A DNA stretch of 64,000 bases from Streptomyces zingiberis (GCF_012034935.1 NZ_JAATEN010000002.1:434001-498000), one strand, 5' to 3'. Shown: positions 46,549 through 55,509, counted from the first letter of the stretch. Program-made: numbers and translations. The notes: a model not told the origin generated them from the letters alone.

Positions 46549-46968
46549 GGGACCCAAGGGTACGGGGTGTCCCGGACGAGCCCCAGCCCGTCCCGGGCAC
46601 GATCCCGCAACGGTCACCGGCGGCGCGTCACCGGCCGGGCGCGTGGGCGGGCGGTGGCGGGCCGGTGAGCGGGGCGGGTGGCAGGGCGGTGGGAGGAGCG
46701 GGCGGCGGGGCGGCGGCGGGGCCGTGACGGCGTGACGGAGGGGCCCGTGTTCCGGCCGGCCGCCGCCCGCCGGGGCCCGCCTGGCCGGTCGCGGTGGCCG
46801 CTCCCGGGGCCGGCGCCTACTCCCTGCGCCGGAGAGGCCCGTCCTGTGATCGTCCTGCAGGATGAGCGCATCGGCGGCCGATCAATGCGGTAATGGAGGC
46901 AGGGCCCGTACTGTTGGGTCCTGAGGACTGTCCGAGGACGAGCCCGGAGAAGGGGGCGCGCGAGACCC
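46549..46968. other. Divergent region DUF3043 / pspA
   Basis: 420 bp of divergent promoter space. The AT-richest part (46850-46920) lies 50-120 bp before pspA, but no clear sigma-factor box could be assigned. No gene supported. Confidence 0.4.
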
Positions 46969-47796
46969 ATGAGCGGTGTCATGAAGCGGATGGGGATGAT
47001 GTTCCGCGCGAAGGCGAACAAGGCCCTGGACCGGGCGGAGGACCCGCGCGAGACCCTCGACTACTCGTACCAGAAGCAACTGGAGCTGTTGCAGAAGGTC
47101 CGGCGCGGCGTCGCCGACGTGGCCACCTCCCGCAAGCGGCTGGAGCTCCAGCTCGGCCAGTTGCGCAACCAGTCCGGCAAGCTGGAGGAGCAGGGCCGCA
47201 AGGCGCTCGCCCTGGGCCGTGAGGATCTCGCCCGCGAGGCGCTCTCCCGCCGGGCGGCGCTCCAGCAGCAGGTGACGGACCTGGAGACCCAGCACCAGAC
47301 GCTCCAGAGCGAGGAGGAGAAGCTCACCCTCGCCGCCCAGCGGCTCCAGGCCAAGGTCGACGCCTTCCGCACCCGCAAGGAGACGATCAAGGCCACTTAC
47401 ACCGCCGCCCAGGCCCAGACCCGGATCGGCGAGGCCTTCTCCGGCATCTCCGAGGAGATGGGCGACGTCGGCCTGGCGATCCAGCGGGCCGAGGACAAGA
47501 CCGCGCAGCTCCAGGCGCGGGCCGGCGCGATCGACGAGCTGATGGCCTCCGGCGCCCTGGAGGACCCCAGCGGCATGGCCAAGGACGACATCCAGGCCGA
47601 GCTGGACCGGCTCTCCGGCGGTTCGGACGTGGAGCTGGAGCTCCAGCGGATGAAGGCCGAGCTGGCCGGCTCCTCCCCGCAGCAGGCGATCGAGAGCGGG
47701 CAGTCCGGCCAGCCCGGTCAGTCCGCGCCCCAGGCGCAGCCCGCGCAGCAGCCGGAGAACCCGCAGCGGAGCGGGCCGGACTTCGGCAAGCACTGA
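46969..47796 (+). CDS. pspA: Phage-shock protein A homolog (PspA/IM30/Vipp1 family)
   Basis: 275 aa. It starts MSGVMKRMGMMFRAKANKAL with the amphipathic N-terminal helix and then the long coiled-coil of the family (KQLELLQKVRRGVADVATSR, ETIKATYTAAQAQTRIGEAF). The last ~45 residues are a Gln/Ser/Pro-rich tail. PspA/ESCRT-III-like proteins bind stressed inner membrane and keep proton motive force. In Streptomyces PspA protects against envelope stress. It is followed by its small partner and a two-component system in the same direction. Confidence 0.96.
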   Translation: MSGVMKRMGMMFRAKANKALDRAEDPRETLDYSYQKQLELLQKVRRGVADVATSRKRLELQLGQLRNQSGKLEEQGRKALALGREDLAREALSRRAALQQQVTDLETQHQTLQSEEEKLTLAAQRLQAKVDAFRTRKETIKATYTAAQAQTRIGEAFSGISEEMGDVGLAIQRAEDKTAQLQARAGAIDELMASGALEDPSGMAKDDIQAELDRLSGGSDVELELQRMKAELAGSSPQQAIESGQSGQPGQSAPQAQPAQQPENPQRSGPDFGKH

Positions 47797-48003
47797 CCGG
47801 GCGGCGGCCCGGCCGTGCGAGCCGGGCCCCGGCACCGCCGTCCGGGCCCACGGCGGGCCGGCGGCCCCCGGCCGTCACCTCAGCAGCACCCTTGAGTACC
47901 CGTCACCATCCGTGAGCCATCTGTCAGCACTCGGCGGCACCTGCCGGCCTTCAGCGGCGGCACCAGGCGCGCCGGCACCATCGCACCATCGGAGGAGGTC
48001 GTC

Positions 48004-48282
48004 GTGATCGTACGGATCATGGGCGAGGGGCAGGTGAAACTGGCCGACCACCACTTCGCCCGACTCGACCGGCTGGACGACGAACTGCTCGCGGAGGTCG
48101 AGAGCGGTGACGAGGCCGGTTTCCGGCGCACCCTCCACGCCCTCCTGGACGCCGTGCGGGAGTTCGGCGAGCCGCTGCCCGACGACGCCCTGGAGCCGTC
48201 CGAGCTGATCCTGCCGTCGCCCGAGGCGAGCCTGGACGAGGTCAGGGACATGCTGGGCGACGAGGGCCTCATCCCCACGTAA
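48004..48282 (+). CDS. PspA-associated small protein (PspAA)
   Basis: 92 aa from GTG 48004 with GGAGGAG 6 nt upstream. The sequence starts IVRIMGEGQVKLADHHFARL and contains DELLAEVESGDEAGFRRTLH and a short acidic C-terminus (DEVRDMLGDEGLIPT). This matches the PspAA-type domain protein encoded after pspA in actinobacteria, thought to act with PspA in membrane stress. It is 207 bp after pspA and probably co-transcribed or under its own promoter. Confidence 0.88.
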   Translation: MIVRIMGEGQVKLADHHFARLDRLDDELLAEVESGDEAGFRRTLHALLDAVREFGEPLPDDALEPSELILPSPEASLDEVRDMLGDEGLIPT

Positions 48283-48724
48283 CGCCTGTGTCCGCGCCCA
48301 TCCCGGCCCTGACAACGGGGCTGACCCGCCGCTCGCGGCTTTCGCGCCGCGGGCACGGCCCGCGCTCCGCCGCTGTGCCCGCGCGCCGGTGCCCCGGCGG
48401 GGCCCCGGCGCCGCTTCGCGCCGCCCCGGAGCTCCCGGCCGTCCCGGAGTCCGCCGCCGTCCCGGCCGTCCCGGAGTTCCGCGCCGCCCCGGCGCGGGCC
48501 GCCGGGACACCGGCAGTGGGGCCGTTCCCCGTACGGGCCGCCGTGCGGGCCCGCGCCGGGGAGCCCGGGTGCCCGCGCGCGGTCCGGCGTTCCGCGGGAG
48601 CGGCACCGGCCCGGTGCGCGGGGCCGGCCGCCGCGCGACGCGCCGCCCCGGCCCTCCGCCCCCGCCCGTCCCACCGGGGCGGGCCCGCCCGCCGCCGGGC
48701 GGCGGCCGCCGTACCGTTCCCGCC
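48283..48724. other. Low-complexity spacer before histidine kinase gene
   Basis: 442 bp GC-rich, with CCGTCCCGGAGT words repeated in 48439-48480. The kinase frame is open back into it but lacks similarity or a start; not coded as protein here. Confidence 0.4.
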
Positions 48725-50155
48725 GTGACGACCCTCGCCGCCGGTCCGGGGCCGGCCCCCGCGCGGAGCCGGCTGCCCCGCCCGCACCCCCTGCTCCTCG
48801 ACGCGGTGCTCGCGGTCGCGCTGCTGGTGCTGATCCTCTTCGCGCTGTCGGTGGAGCACCAGCCGTACGGGAAGCCACGGTTCGGCGGGCGTGAGCCCGG
48901 GGCGCTCAGCGTGGTCCTCGCCGTGGCCGCCTGCGCGGCGCTGGTCCTCCGCCGCCGCGCGCCCGCCCGGGTCCTCACCGCCACCGTCGTCCTCAGCCTG
49001 CTGGAGCTGGCCGCCGGGGCCGGGGAGCACGGCGTCCCGATGGCGGCCACCTCGGCCGTCGCCCTCTACACCCTGGCGAGCCGCACGGACCGTTCCACCA
49101 CCCTCCGCTTCGGCCTCCCCGCGGTGGTCCTGCTCGGCGCCGCCGCGATGCTCTGCGGTCCCCGGCCCTGGTACGGGCAGCAGAACCTGGCCGTGCTCGC
49201 CTGGATGGGCATGGCCGCGGCGGCCGGGGACGCCATGCGCAGCCGCCGCGCCGTCGTCGACGCGATCCGGGAGCGTGCCGAACGGGCCGAGCGGACCCGG
49301 GAGGAGGAGGCGCGGCGCCGGGTCGCGGAGGAGCGGATGCGGATCGCCCGGGAGCTGCACGACGTCGTGGCCCACCACATAGCCCTGGTCAACGTGCAGG
49401 CGGGGGTGGCCGCGCACGTCATGGACAGCCGCCCCGACCAGGCCCGCGAGGCGCTGGCGCACGTCCGTGAGGCGAGCCGGTCCGCGCTGGACGAACTCCG
49501 CGCCACCGTCGGCCTGCTGCGCCAGTACGGCGACCCCGAGGCGCCGACCGAACCCGCGCCGGGGCTGGGGGTGCTCGACCAGCTCGTGGAGGGGTTCACC
49601 CGCAGCGGGCTGCCCGTGGAGGTCGAGGTGTCCTCCGACGGGTCCCGTGGCCCCTGGTTCAGCCGCCGTCCCGACCAGGCCGCGGAGGTGGCCGGGGACC
49701 TGCCCGCCGCGGTGGACCTCACCGCCTACCGGGTGGTGCAGGAGGCGCTGACCAACGCCCACAAGCACGCGGGGGAGGGAGCCACGGCCACGGTGCGGAT
49801 CGCGCGCGGCGAGGGCGTGCTGGAGATCGGTGTGGTGGACGACGGCGGCGGGGGCGGCCCGGCCGGGGACGGCGGCGCGGCCACCGGGTCCTCCGGAGGC
49901 ACGGAAGCCGCCGGAGGGCTGGGAGGGGCCGGGACCGGCGGGGACTCCGCCGGGCCGGTGGGCGGTCACGGCCTGCTCGGGATGCGGGAGCGGGTGGCGG
50001 CGCTCGGCGGGGCGTGCGAGGCGGGCCCGTGCCGCGGCGGCGGCTTCCGGGTCCGCGTCCGGCTTCCGCTCACCGCGGGCGGGCTCCCCGCCGCCGGTGA
50101 CGGCCCCGGCCGGGTGGGCGCGCCGGAGCGCCGGCGGCCCAGGAGCGCGTCATGA
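48725..50155 (+). CDS. NarL-type two-component sensor histidine kinase
   Basis: 476 aa from GTG 48725. Four or five N-terminal membrane helices (residues ~22-160, for example LLLDAVLAVALLVLILFALS) with little extracellular domain, then HisKA_3 with the phospho-accepting His in RIARELHDVVAHHIALVN (~211) and a HATPase domain (TAYRVVQEALTNAHKHAGEG; GHGLLGMRERVAALGG). A ~40-residue Gly/Ala insert splits the ATP-lid region. The stop overlaps the response-regulator ATG (ATGA). Its place after pspA suggests it monitors the envelope; the signal is unknown. Confidence 0.94.
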   Translation: MTTLAAGPGPAPARSRLPRPHPLLLDAVLAVALLVLILFALSVEHQPYGKPRFGGREPGALSVVLAVAACAALVLRRRAPARVLTATVVLSLLELAAGAGEHGVPMAATSAVALYTLASRTDRSTTLRFGLPAVVLLGAAAMLCGPRPWYGQQNLAVLAWMGMAAAAGDAMRSRRAVVDAIRERAERAERTREEEARRRVAEERMRIARELHDVVAHHIALVNVQAGVAAHVMDSRPDQAREALAHVREASRSALDELRATVGLLRQYGDPEAPTEPAPGLGVLDQLVEGFTRSGLPVEVEVSSDGSRGPWFSRRPDQAAEVAGDLPAAVDLTAYRVVQEALTNAHKHAGEGATATVRIARGEGVLEIGVVDDGGGGGPAGDGGAATGSSGGTEAAGGLGGAGTGGDSAGPVGGHGLLGMRERVAALGGACEAGPCRGGGFRVRVRLPLTAGGLPAAGDGPGRVGAPERRRPRSAS

Positions 50156-50907
50156 CGATCCGGGTGCTGCTCGCCGACGACCAGGCCCTGCTGCGCAGCG
50201 CCTTCCGGGTGCTCATCGACTCCGACCCCGGCCTGGAGGTGGTGGGAGAGGCGTCCGACGGCGCGGAGGCCGTCCGGCTGGCCCGGGAACGCCGCGCCGA
50301 CGTGGTGCTGATGGACATCCGCATGCCCGGCACGGACGGGCTCGCCGCCACCCGGCTGATCGGCGCCGACCCGGACCTGGCCGGGGTGCGCGTCCTGGTC
50401 CTGACGACGTTCGAGGCGGACGAGTACGTCGTGGCCGCCCTCCGCGCCGGTGCCTCCGGCTTTCTCGGCAAGGGGGCCGAACCGGTGGAACTGCTGACGG
50501 CGATCCGCACCGTCGCCGCGGGGGAGTCGCTGCTCTCCCCGGTCGCGACCACCGCGCTCATCGCCTCCTTCCTCGCCCAGGACCGCCCGGCCGCGGACGG
50601 GGACGGCCGGGGCGGCCGGGACGGCGGGAGTGGGGACGGCGGGAGCGGGGACGGGGCGGACGGCGGCGGGCTGGACGCCCTCACCTCCCGCGAGCGGGAG
50701 GTGCTGGCCCTGGTCGCGGAGGGGCTGTCCAACCGGGACATCGGCGAACGGCTCTCCGTCAGTCCGCTGACGGTCAAGACCCATGTCAACCGCACGATGA
50801 CCAAGGTCGGCGCCCGGGACCGGGCCCAGCTGGTCGTCGTGGCCTACCGGTCCGGTCTGGTCCGGCCGGTGCACCGGGGCGGGGCCCGGCCGCTGCCCCC
50901 GCCCTGA
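50152..50907 (+). CDS. NarL/LuxR-family response regulator
   Basis: 251 aa. Receiver domain ~1-120 with acidic pair ADD (8-10), phospho-acceptor Asp55 in VVLMDIRMPG, Thr in VLVLTTFEADEY and Lys in GKGAEPVELLTAI. A Gly/Asp-rich linker (~148-172) leads to a LuxR-type helix-turn-helix (LTSREREVLALVAEGLSNRD, VSPLTVKTHVNRTMTKVG). Coupled to the upstream kinase by a 4-nt overlap. Targets are unknown; pspA is a candidate by position. Confidence 0.95.
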   Translation: MTIRVLLADDQALLRSAFRVLIDSDPGLEVVGEASDGAEAVRLARERRADVVLMDIRMPGTDGLAATRLIGADPDLAGVRVLVLTTFEADEYVVAALRAGASGFLGKGAEPVELLTAIRTVAAGESLLSPVATTALIASFLAQDRPAADGDGRGGRDGGSGDGGSGDGADGGGLDALTSREREVLALVAEGLSNRDIGERLSVSPLTVKTHVNRTMTKVGARDRAQLVVVAYRSGLVRPVHRGGARPLPPP

Positions 50908-50923
50908 CGCGCGACGGGCTCGG

Positions 50924-50977
50924 CCCGTCACCGGCAAAGGGCCGCCGCGGCGCGCGACGGCCCCTGCCGGTGACGGG
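50924..50977. terminator. Stem-loop between convergent response regulator and nadA
   Basis: 13-bp perfect arms CCCGTCACCGGCA (50924-50936) and TGCCGGTGACGGG (50965-50977), with further GGGCC/GGCCC pairing inside; ends 25 nt from the nadA stop. Likely bidirectional. Confidence 0.8.
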
Positions 50978-51002
50978 TGCCCTGCTCGGGCGACGGCGCC
51001 GG

Positions 51003-52181
51003 CTACGGCAGGGCGAGCATCCGCTCCAGCGCGGCCTTCGCGTACGTCTCCGTCTCCGGGTCCACCTCGATCCGGTTGACGACCTTCCCGTCCGCCAGCG
51101 ACTCCAGCGCCCACACCAGGTGCGGCAGGTCGATCCGGTTCATCGTGGAGCAGAAGCAGACCGTCCGGTCGAGGAAGGAGATCTCCTTGCCCTCGGGCGC
51201 GTAGCGGGCCGCGAGCCGGCGGACCAGGTTCAGCTCCGTGCCGATCGCCCACTTCGAACCCGCGGGCGCCGCCTCCAGGGTCTGGATGATGTGCTCCGTG
51301 GAGCCGACGTGGTCGGCCGCCGCGACCACCTCGTGCCGGCACTCCGGGTGCACCAGGACGTTGACGCCCGGTATCCGTTCCCGCACCTCGTTCACGGAGT
51401 CCAGGGAGAACCGGCCGTGCACCGAGCAGTGGCCGCGCCACAGGATCATCTTCGCCGCCCGCAGCTCGCCGGCGGTGAGCCCGCCGTTCGGCTTGTGCGG
51501 GTTGTAGACCACGCAGTCGTCCAGGGAGAGGCCCAGGTCCCGGACCGCGGTGTTGCGGCCGAGGTGCTGGTCGGGGAGGAAGAGCACCCGCTCACCCTCG
51601 CCGAACGCCCACTCCAGCGCCCGCCGGGCGTTGGAGGAGGTGCAGATGGTGCCCCCGTGCCGGCCGGTGAACGCCTTGATGTCGGCGGAGGAGTTCATGT
51701 ACGAGACGGGCACCGTGGAGCCGGCCACCCCCGCCTCCGTCAGGACGTCCCAGCACTCGGCGACCTGCTCGGCGGTGGCCATGTCGGCCATGGAGCAGCC
51801 GGCCGCGAGGTCGGGGAGGACGACGCGCTGCGCGTCCGAGGTGAGGATGTCCGCCGACTCGGCCATGAAGTGGACACCGCAGAAGACGATGTACTCGGCC
51901 TCCGGGCGGGCCGCGGCCTCCCGGGCGAGCTTGAAGGAGTCCCCGGTGACATCGGCGAACTGGATCACCTCGTCCCGCTGGTAGTGGTGGCCGAGGACGA
52001 AGACCTTCTCCCCGAGCCGCGCCTTGGCCGCCCGGGCGCGCTCCACCAGGTCCGGGTCGGACGGCGCGGGCAGGTCGCCGGGGCACTCCACACCGCGCTC
52101 GCTCCTGGGGTCGGCCTCGCGGCCGAGCAACAGGAGCGCGAGCGGTGTCGGAGAGACGTCGAGAGGCTGTGCGGTGGTCAC
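51003..52181 (-). CDS. nadA: Quinolinate synthase A
   Basis: 392 aa from GTG 52181 (VTTAQPLDVSPTPLALLLLG); a GTG at 52190 is an alternative. It condenses iminoaspartate with dihydroxyacetone phosphate to quinolinate for NAD, using a 4Fe-4S cluster. Cluster and active-site segments: FVLGHHYQRDEVIQFADVTG, YIVFCGVHFMAESADIL, LVHPECRHEV and DRTVCFCSTMNRIDL. nadB and nadC are not in the window. Its promoter (52219-52265) is flanked by two matching palindromes. The divergent neighbour is erpA, which may help mature this Fe-S enzyme. Confidence 0.97.
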   Translation of the reverse strand: MTTAQPLDVSPTPLALLLLGREADPRSERGVECPGDLPAPSDPDLVERARAAKARLGEKVFVLGHHYQRDEVIQFADVTGDSFKLAREAAARPEAEYIVFCGVHFMAESADILTSDAQRVVLPDLAAGCSMADMATAEQVAECWDVLTEAGVAGSTVPVSYMNSSADIKAFTGRHGGTICTSSNARRALEWAFGEGERVLFLPDQHLGRNTAVRDLGLSLDDCVVYNPHKPNGGLTAGELRAAKMILWRGHCSVHGRFSLDSVNEVRERIPGVNVLVHPECRHEVVAAADHVGSTEHIIQTLEAAPAGSKWAIGTELNLVRRLAARYAPEGKEISFLDRTVCFCSTMNRIDLPHLVWALESLADGKVVNRIEVDPETETYAKAALERMLALP

Positions 52182-52218
52182 TGCGCGCACCTTTTTCCTG
52201 TTCGGCAGACACCCTTTT

Positions 52219-52265
52219 CGTCTGATTGACGCTATTCATCATAGCTGCTTCACGTCAGATTGACG
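52219..52265 (-). promoter_or_regulatory. nadA promoter flanked by two CGTCA-n3-TGACG operator-like sites
   Basis: Minus strand: CGTCAATCTGACG (52265-52253, perfect 5-bp dyad) and CGTCAATCAGACG (52231-52219, one mismatch) lie 34 bp apart on either side of TATGAT (52243-52238), a good -10. The downstream copy would overlap the start of transcription, about 40-50 nt before the start codon. This is the layout of a repressor site; the regulator is not identified. Confidence 0.6.
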
Positions 52266-52448
52266 ATGGGGATCGTGTCGATGTGACGCATCCGTCCGCC
52301 CGGCCCCGCGCCCGCGAACGGTGAGGCTGCCCCGTCCGGGCGGGGTGTGCGAGCATGAACGGAGAAAGCGCACCGCCACCCGGAATGAATCCGGGGCGCC
52401 GTGGGTTGAGCCGACGGCAAGCGATCCGTACAACCCGGGAGAGAGCAG

Positions 52449-52805
52449 ATGTCCGTGCAGGACGAGAAGACCACCACGAGCGACGGCATCCTCCTGTCCG
52501 ACGCGGCCGCGGGCAAGGTCAAGGCGCTGCTGGAGCAGGAAGGGCGGGACGACCTCGCGCTGCGGGTCGCGGTCCAGCCGGGCGGCTGCTCCGGTCTCCG
52601 CTACCAGCTCTTCTTCGACGAGCGCTCCCTCGACGGGGACGTCGTGAAGGACTTCGACGGCGTCAAGGTCGTCACCGACCGGATGAGCGCCCCGTACCTG
52701 GGCGGCGCCTCCATCGACTTCGTCGACACCATCGAGAAGCAGGGCTTCACCATCGACAACCCCAACGCCACCGGCTCCTGCGCCTGCGGCGACTCCTTCA
52801 GCTGA
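52449..52805 (+). CDS. erpA: Iron-sulfur cluster insertion protein (A-type carrier, ErpA/HesB family)
   Basis: 118 aa, normal for A-type carriers. The three conserved cysteines are in QPGGCSGLRYQL and GSCACGDSFS; the start segment ILLSDAAAGKVKALLEQEG is typical. It delivers Fe-S clusters to apo-proteins in the cytosol. Shine-Dalgarno GGGAGA about 4 nt before the ATG. Divergent from nadA, a 4Fe-4S enzyme, and near a cysteine desulfurase gene, which fits a local Fe-S theme. Confidence 0.96.
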   Translation: MSVQDEKTTTSDGILLSDAAAGKVKALLEQEGRDDLALRVAVQPGGCSGLRYQLFFDERSLDGDVVKDFDGVKVVTDRMSAPYLGGASIDFVDTIEKQGFTIDNPNATGSCACGDSFS

Positions 52806-52900
52806 CCGGCCGGCCCCCGGCGGCCCGCGGACCGGAGGGCACCGGGCCCCGGACCGGCGGGCCCGGCCCCCGGTGGCCGGGCCGGTGGCCTGAACCGTGA

Positions 52901-52944
52901 CATGGCGGAGGCGGCGAACCCTGAGGTTCGCCGCCTCCGCCATG
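52901..52944 (+). terminator. Strong stem-loop after erpA
   Basis: Perfect 20-bp arms (52901-52920 and 52925-52944, starting CATGGCGGAGGCGGCGAACC) around a 4-nt CTGA loop, 96 nt after the erpA stop. The next gene is convergent, so it may stop both transcripts. Confidence 0.85.
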
Positions 52945-53158
52945 TCCGGGCTGTGCTGTGTCCGCTCCGTGCGCGCTCTGGGCCGGCGCCGTGCCGGCTC
53001 CGCGTCCCCGGCCGGTCCCGGGGCCGCCGTGCGGGGGCACCGGCGCCGCCGCTCTCACCGCCGTGGCCTCAGCGGCGCCCTGTGACAGGGGCCCGCGCTC
53101 CCCTGGTCACGGCCGCCGGCCCCGCGTCCGGCCGGGCCGCCGGGCGACGGCGGCCGCG
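52945..53158. other. Convergent intergenic region
   Basis: 214 bp between the erpA terminator and the stop of the large membrane-anchored protein gene; no gene or further strong dyad seen. Confidence 0.45.
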
Positions 53159-54907
53159 TCACTTCCCCTCGGGCACCCGGTCGCCGCTGCGGGCGTCCAC
53201 CACGGCCCGGTCACCCAGCGGTTCGTCGAGCGTCACCTTCTCCGTCATGCGCTCCGCCTTCTTCACGCACATCCGGCCCGGTTCCTTCTCGGTGCCCTCG
53301 ATCCGGACCTCCACCCGCTCGCCGCGGGGTTCGGCGGTCACCGTGTAGTCGGTGCACACCCCGCCCCAGAACCGCACGGTGAGGGTGCGGCCGTCCGCCT
53401 CGTAGCTCGTCACCTGCGTCAGTGAGGTGTCGCCGCCGGGCTCACCGGGCTCCGCGGGCTCGGCCGGCCCGGACGTCGGCCGGTCGCCGGGGGCGGAGGG
53501 GCGGGAGCCCGGGGCGTCCCCGGCGACGAACTCCGGCCGCACGGCGGGATGGCTCACGGTGTAGGGGTCACCGGCGCCGGCCGGCTCCACCCGGAACAGC
53601 CAGGACGGCACCAGGGCCTGCGCGCCGTCGACGAACTGGGCGGCGTAGCCGAACTCGGCCTCGCGCACCGTCACCCGGGACCGTTCCGCTCCCTCACCGG
53701 CCGGGCCGTCCCCCGGCTCCGTCCGCTTCCCCTGTTTCCCCTGCTGCTCCGTCTGCTCGCTCTGCCCGGTCGGCTCGGTTTCTCCCGGGTCGCCCTCCGG
53801 AGCCGCCCCGGGCTCCCGTCCGGCCGCCCCCCGTTCCGGTGCCGGCAGCGTCTCGGGCGCGCCGGGCCCCGCGCAGGGCGGGGCCGCCGGGCCGTCGCCG
53901 TCCCGGTGCGGGACGGCCGAGGCGCAGTCCCCGCCACCGCTGCCGGACCGCCCGGCGTCACCGGCCGCGTTGAGCCGCTTCAGGGCCTCCCCGGCGCCCA
54001 GGAGCGGGTACTCCGCGCCCTTCCGCAGCTCCGCCAGGTGCCCGCTGCCGTCCACGACCGCCCCGTCCGGGCCGATCCGCAGGGCGGTGTGGAAGCCGTA
54101 GGTCGGGTGGCCGTCCAGCACGGGGGCCGCGTTCACGGTGCGGACGGCGCCCGTGGTGGCGGAGGAGTCCAGTGCGGCGCCGGCCAGGCCGAGGGCCTTC
54201 AGCACGGGCGCGGCGGCCTTCTCCGCCGCCGCGGCGGAGAGCGGGTCACCGGGGCCGTCCTCCGTCTTCCCCGCGCCCTTCTCCGGCGGGTCGCCGGCGG
54301 AGGAGGAGCAGGACGGGGCGGAGCTCGTGGTGCCGTCGGGGGCCTTCTCCGCCCCGCTCGTCCCACCGCCCGGGGACGGCTCGCCGGTGCCGCCGCAGCC
54401 GCCGCCGGGGCCGTAGGCGTGGAAGGTCCAGGTGCCGGCCGCCTGCCGGGCGACGTCCAGCCGGGGCCCCGAGGGGTCCTTGCGGGGGCCGAACTGCCAG
54501 GTGTCCCCGGCGAGACGGGCCTTGCCGTCCACGTCGAGGGCGCGGGCCAGCCGTTCGGCGGCGGCGCGCGGGACCTCCCCGCGCGGCCGGTACACGGGGG
54601 CGCTGTCCGGGCCGTCCGGCAGGTCGCCCGCGGCCGCGTACTCGGCGCCGGGCACCGGACCGGGCTCGCCCGGGGCGACATCCGCCCCGGTCTCCGCCCC
54701 GCTCCAGCCGTCGAGGCGCAGGGGCGGCGGATCGGCGGCGGGGCCGGAGCCGCCACCGCCCGCGGTCGAGGCCCAGTAGGCGCCGCCGCCCCCGGCCGCC
54801 AGCACCGCCGCCGCGACCGAGGCGGCGACGAGCACGGAACGCCGCCTGCGGGCCGTGCCGGGGGCGTCCGGCTCGGGTGTGTCCTCCGGAGATCGCTCGG
54901 TGGTCAC
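53159..54907 (-). CDS. Large membrane-anchored protein of unknown function
   Basis: 582 aa from GTG 54907. A short cytosolic N-terminus with RRRRS, a single membrane helix (~25-45, SVLVAASVAAAVLAAGGGGA), then a long extracytoplasmic part. Low-complexity Gly/Pro/Glu/Ser segments (for example ~160-215 and 345-410) separate folded regions: ~95-155 (RAAAERLARALDVDGKARLA), ~225-310 (AAAPVLKALGLAG; YGFHTALRIGPDGAVVDGSG), and ~410-582 ([40 protein letters not shown] with two Cys). It resembles the Streptomyces protein annotated only as a large membrane protein at this locus. Probable cell-surface role. Confidence 0.85.
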   Translation of the reverse strand: MTTERSPEDTPEPDAPGTARRRRSVLVAASVAAAVLAAGGGGAYWASTAGGGGSGPAADPPPLRLDGWSGAETGADVAPGEPGPVPGAEYAAAGDLPDGPDSAPVYRPRGEVPRAAAERLARALDVDGKARLAGDTWQFGPRKDPSGPRLDVARQAAGTWTFHAYGPGGGCGGTGEPSPGGGTSGAEKAPDGTTSSAPSCSSSAGDPPEKGAGKTEDGPGDPLSAAAAEKAAAPVLKALGLAGAALDSSATTGAVRTVNAAPVLDGHPTYGFHTALRIGPDGAVVDGSGHLAELRKGAEYPLLGAGEALKRLNAAGDAGRSGSGGGDCASAVPHRDGDGPAAPPCAGPGAPETLPAPERGAAGREPGAAPEGDPGETEPTGQSEQTEQQGKQGKRTEPGDGPAGEGAERSRVTVREAEFGYAAQFVDGAQALVPSWLFRVEPAGAGDPYTVSHPAVRPEFVAGDAPGSRPSAPGDRPTSGPAEPAEPGEPGGDTSLTQVTSYEADGRTLTVRFWGGVCTDYTVTAEPRGERVEVRIEGTEKEPGRMCVKKAERMTEKVTLDEPLGDRAVVDARSGDRVPEGK

Positions 54908-55163
54908 CGCATCGCTCCCATCACTCCGCCCCGCGGATCCGGGGACCCGCGCGGATTCACGCGTCGGTCATGCCCCTTGACCGGGACACGCCGATGGGAC
55001 GGAGCGCACGCGTGTACGGTTCCCACGTCGTCCGGACGGTCACCGCCATCCGGGCCGGGCCGGGCTCTCCGGTGCGGAGGCCCGCCGTGCGGGCGGGCAG
55101 GAACCGGTGGGACCGGCTGAACCCGTGGGACCGGCCGAGCCGGCGAGCCGGCGAGCCGGCCGT
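54908..55163. other. Spacer between small protein gene and large membrane-anchored protein gene
   Basis: 256 bp, presumably holding the promoter of the large membrane protein gene on the minus strand. Short repeats GAACCGGTGGGACCGG/GAACCCGTGGGACCGG occur at 55099-55136. Confidence 0.45.
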
Positions 55164-55421
55164 TCACGACCGGGGAGCCGGCTCCCCGTACTCGGACATG
55201 CCGGCCACGAGGCGCGCCGAGGACGACGGCACCCGCACCCCGCGGATGCGGGACGGCGGAACCGGCTCGGCGGCCTCCGGGCCGGGTCCGGACGTCCTCC
55301 AGTGCGGCGCCATCCGCAAGCAGTCACCCCGCAGTTCGGCCAGGCCGCCGTCCAGCTCCAGCGGGGCGGAATCGGCGGTGCGCGGCGGCACGGAACCGCC
55401 GGGCAGCGGGGCGAGGGGCAT
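55164..55421 (-). CDS. Small hypothetical protein
   Basis: 85 aa, starting MPLAPLPGGSVPPRTADSAP and containing LELDGGLAELRGDCLRMAPH; Pro/Gly/Arg-rich with no membrane segment. I do not recognise a family. It is called because the ATG at 55421 has a near-perfect Shine-Dalgarno (CAGGAG, 5 nt upstream) and no other gene occupies the site. It is divergent from adoK. Expression is unproven. Confidence 0.5.
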   Translation of the reverse strand: MPLAPLPGGSVPPRTADSAPLELDGGLAELRGDCLRMAPHWRTSGPGPEAAEPVPPSRIRGVRVPSSSARLVAGMSEYGEPAPRS

Positions 55422-55509
55422 GAGAACTCCTGAAGGGGCCGGGGGCGGCGGAGAGGCGGAATGCCTGCCACCGGCACCGTATGCGTCCCGCGACGGGCGG
55501 AGAAAGCCC

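Noticed and set aside
52904..52942. Small gene starting MAEAANPEV after erpA
   Set aside because: The codons lie within a perfect 20-bp-arm terminator hairpin and no similarity or ribosome binding site supports coding.
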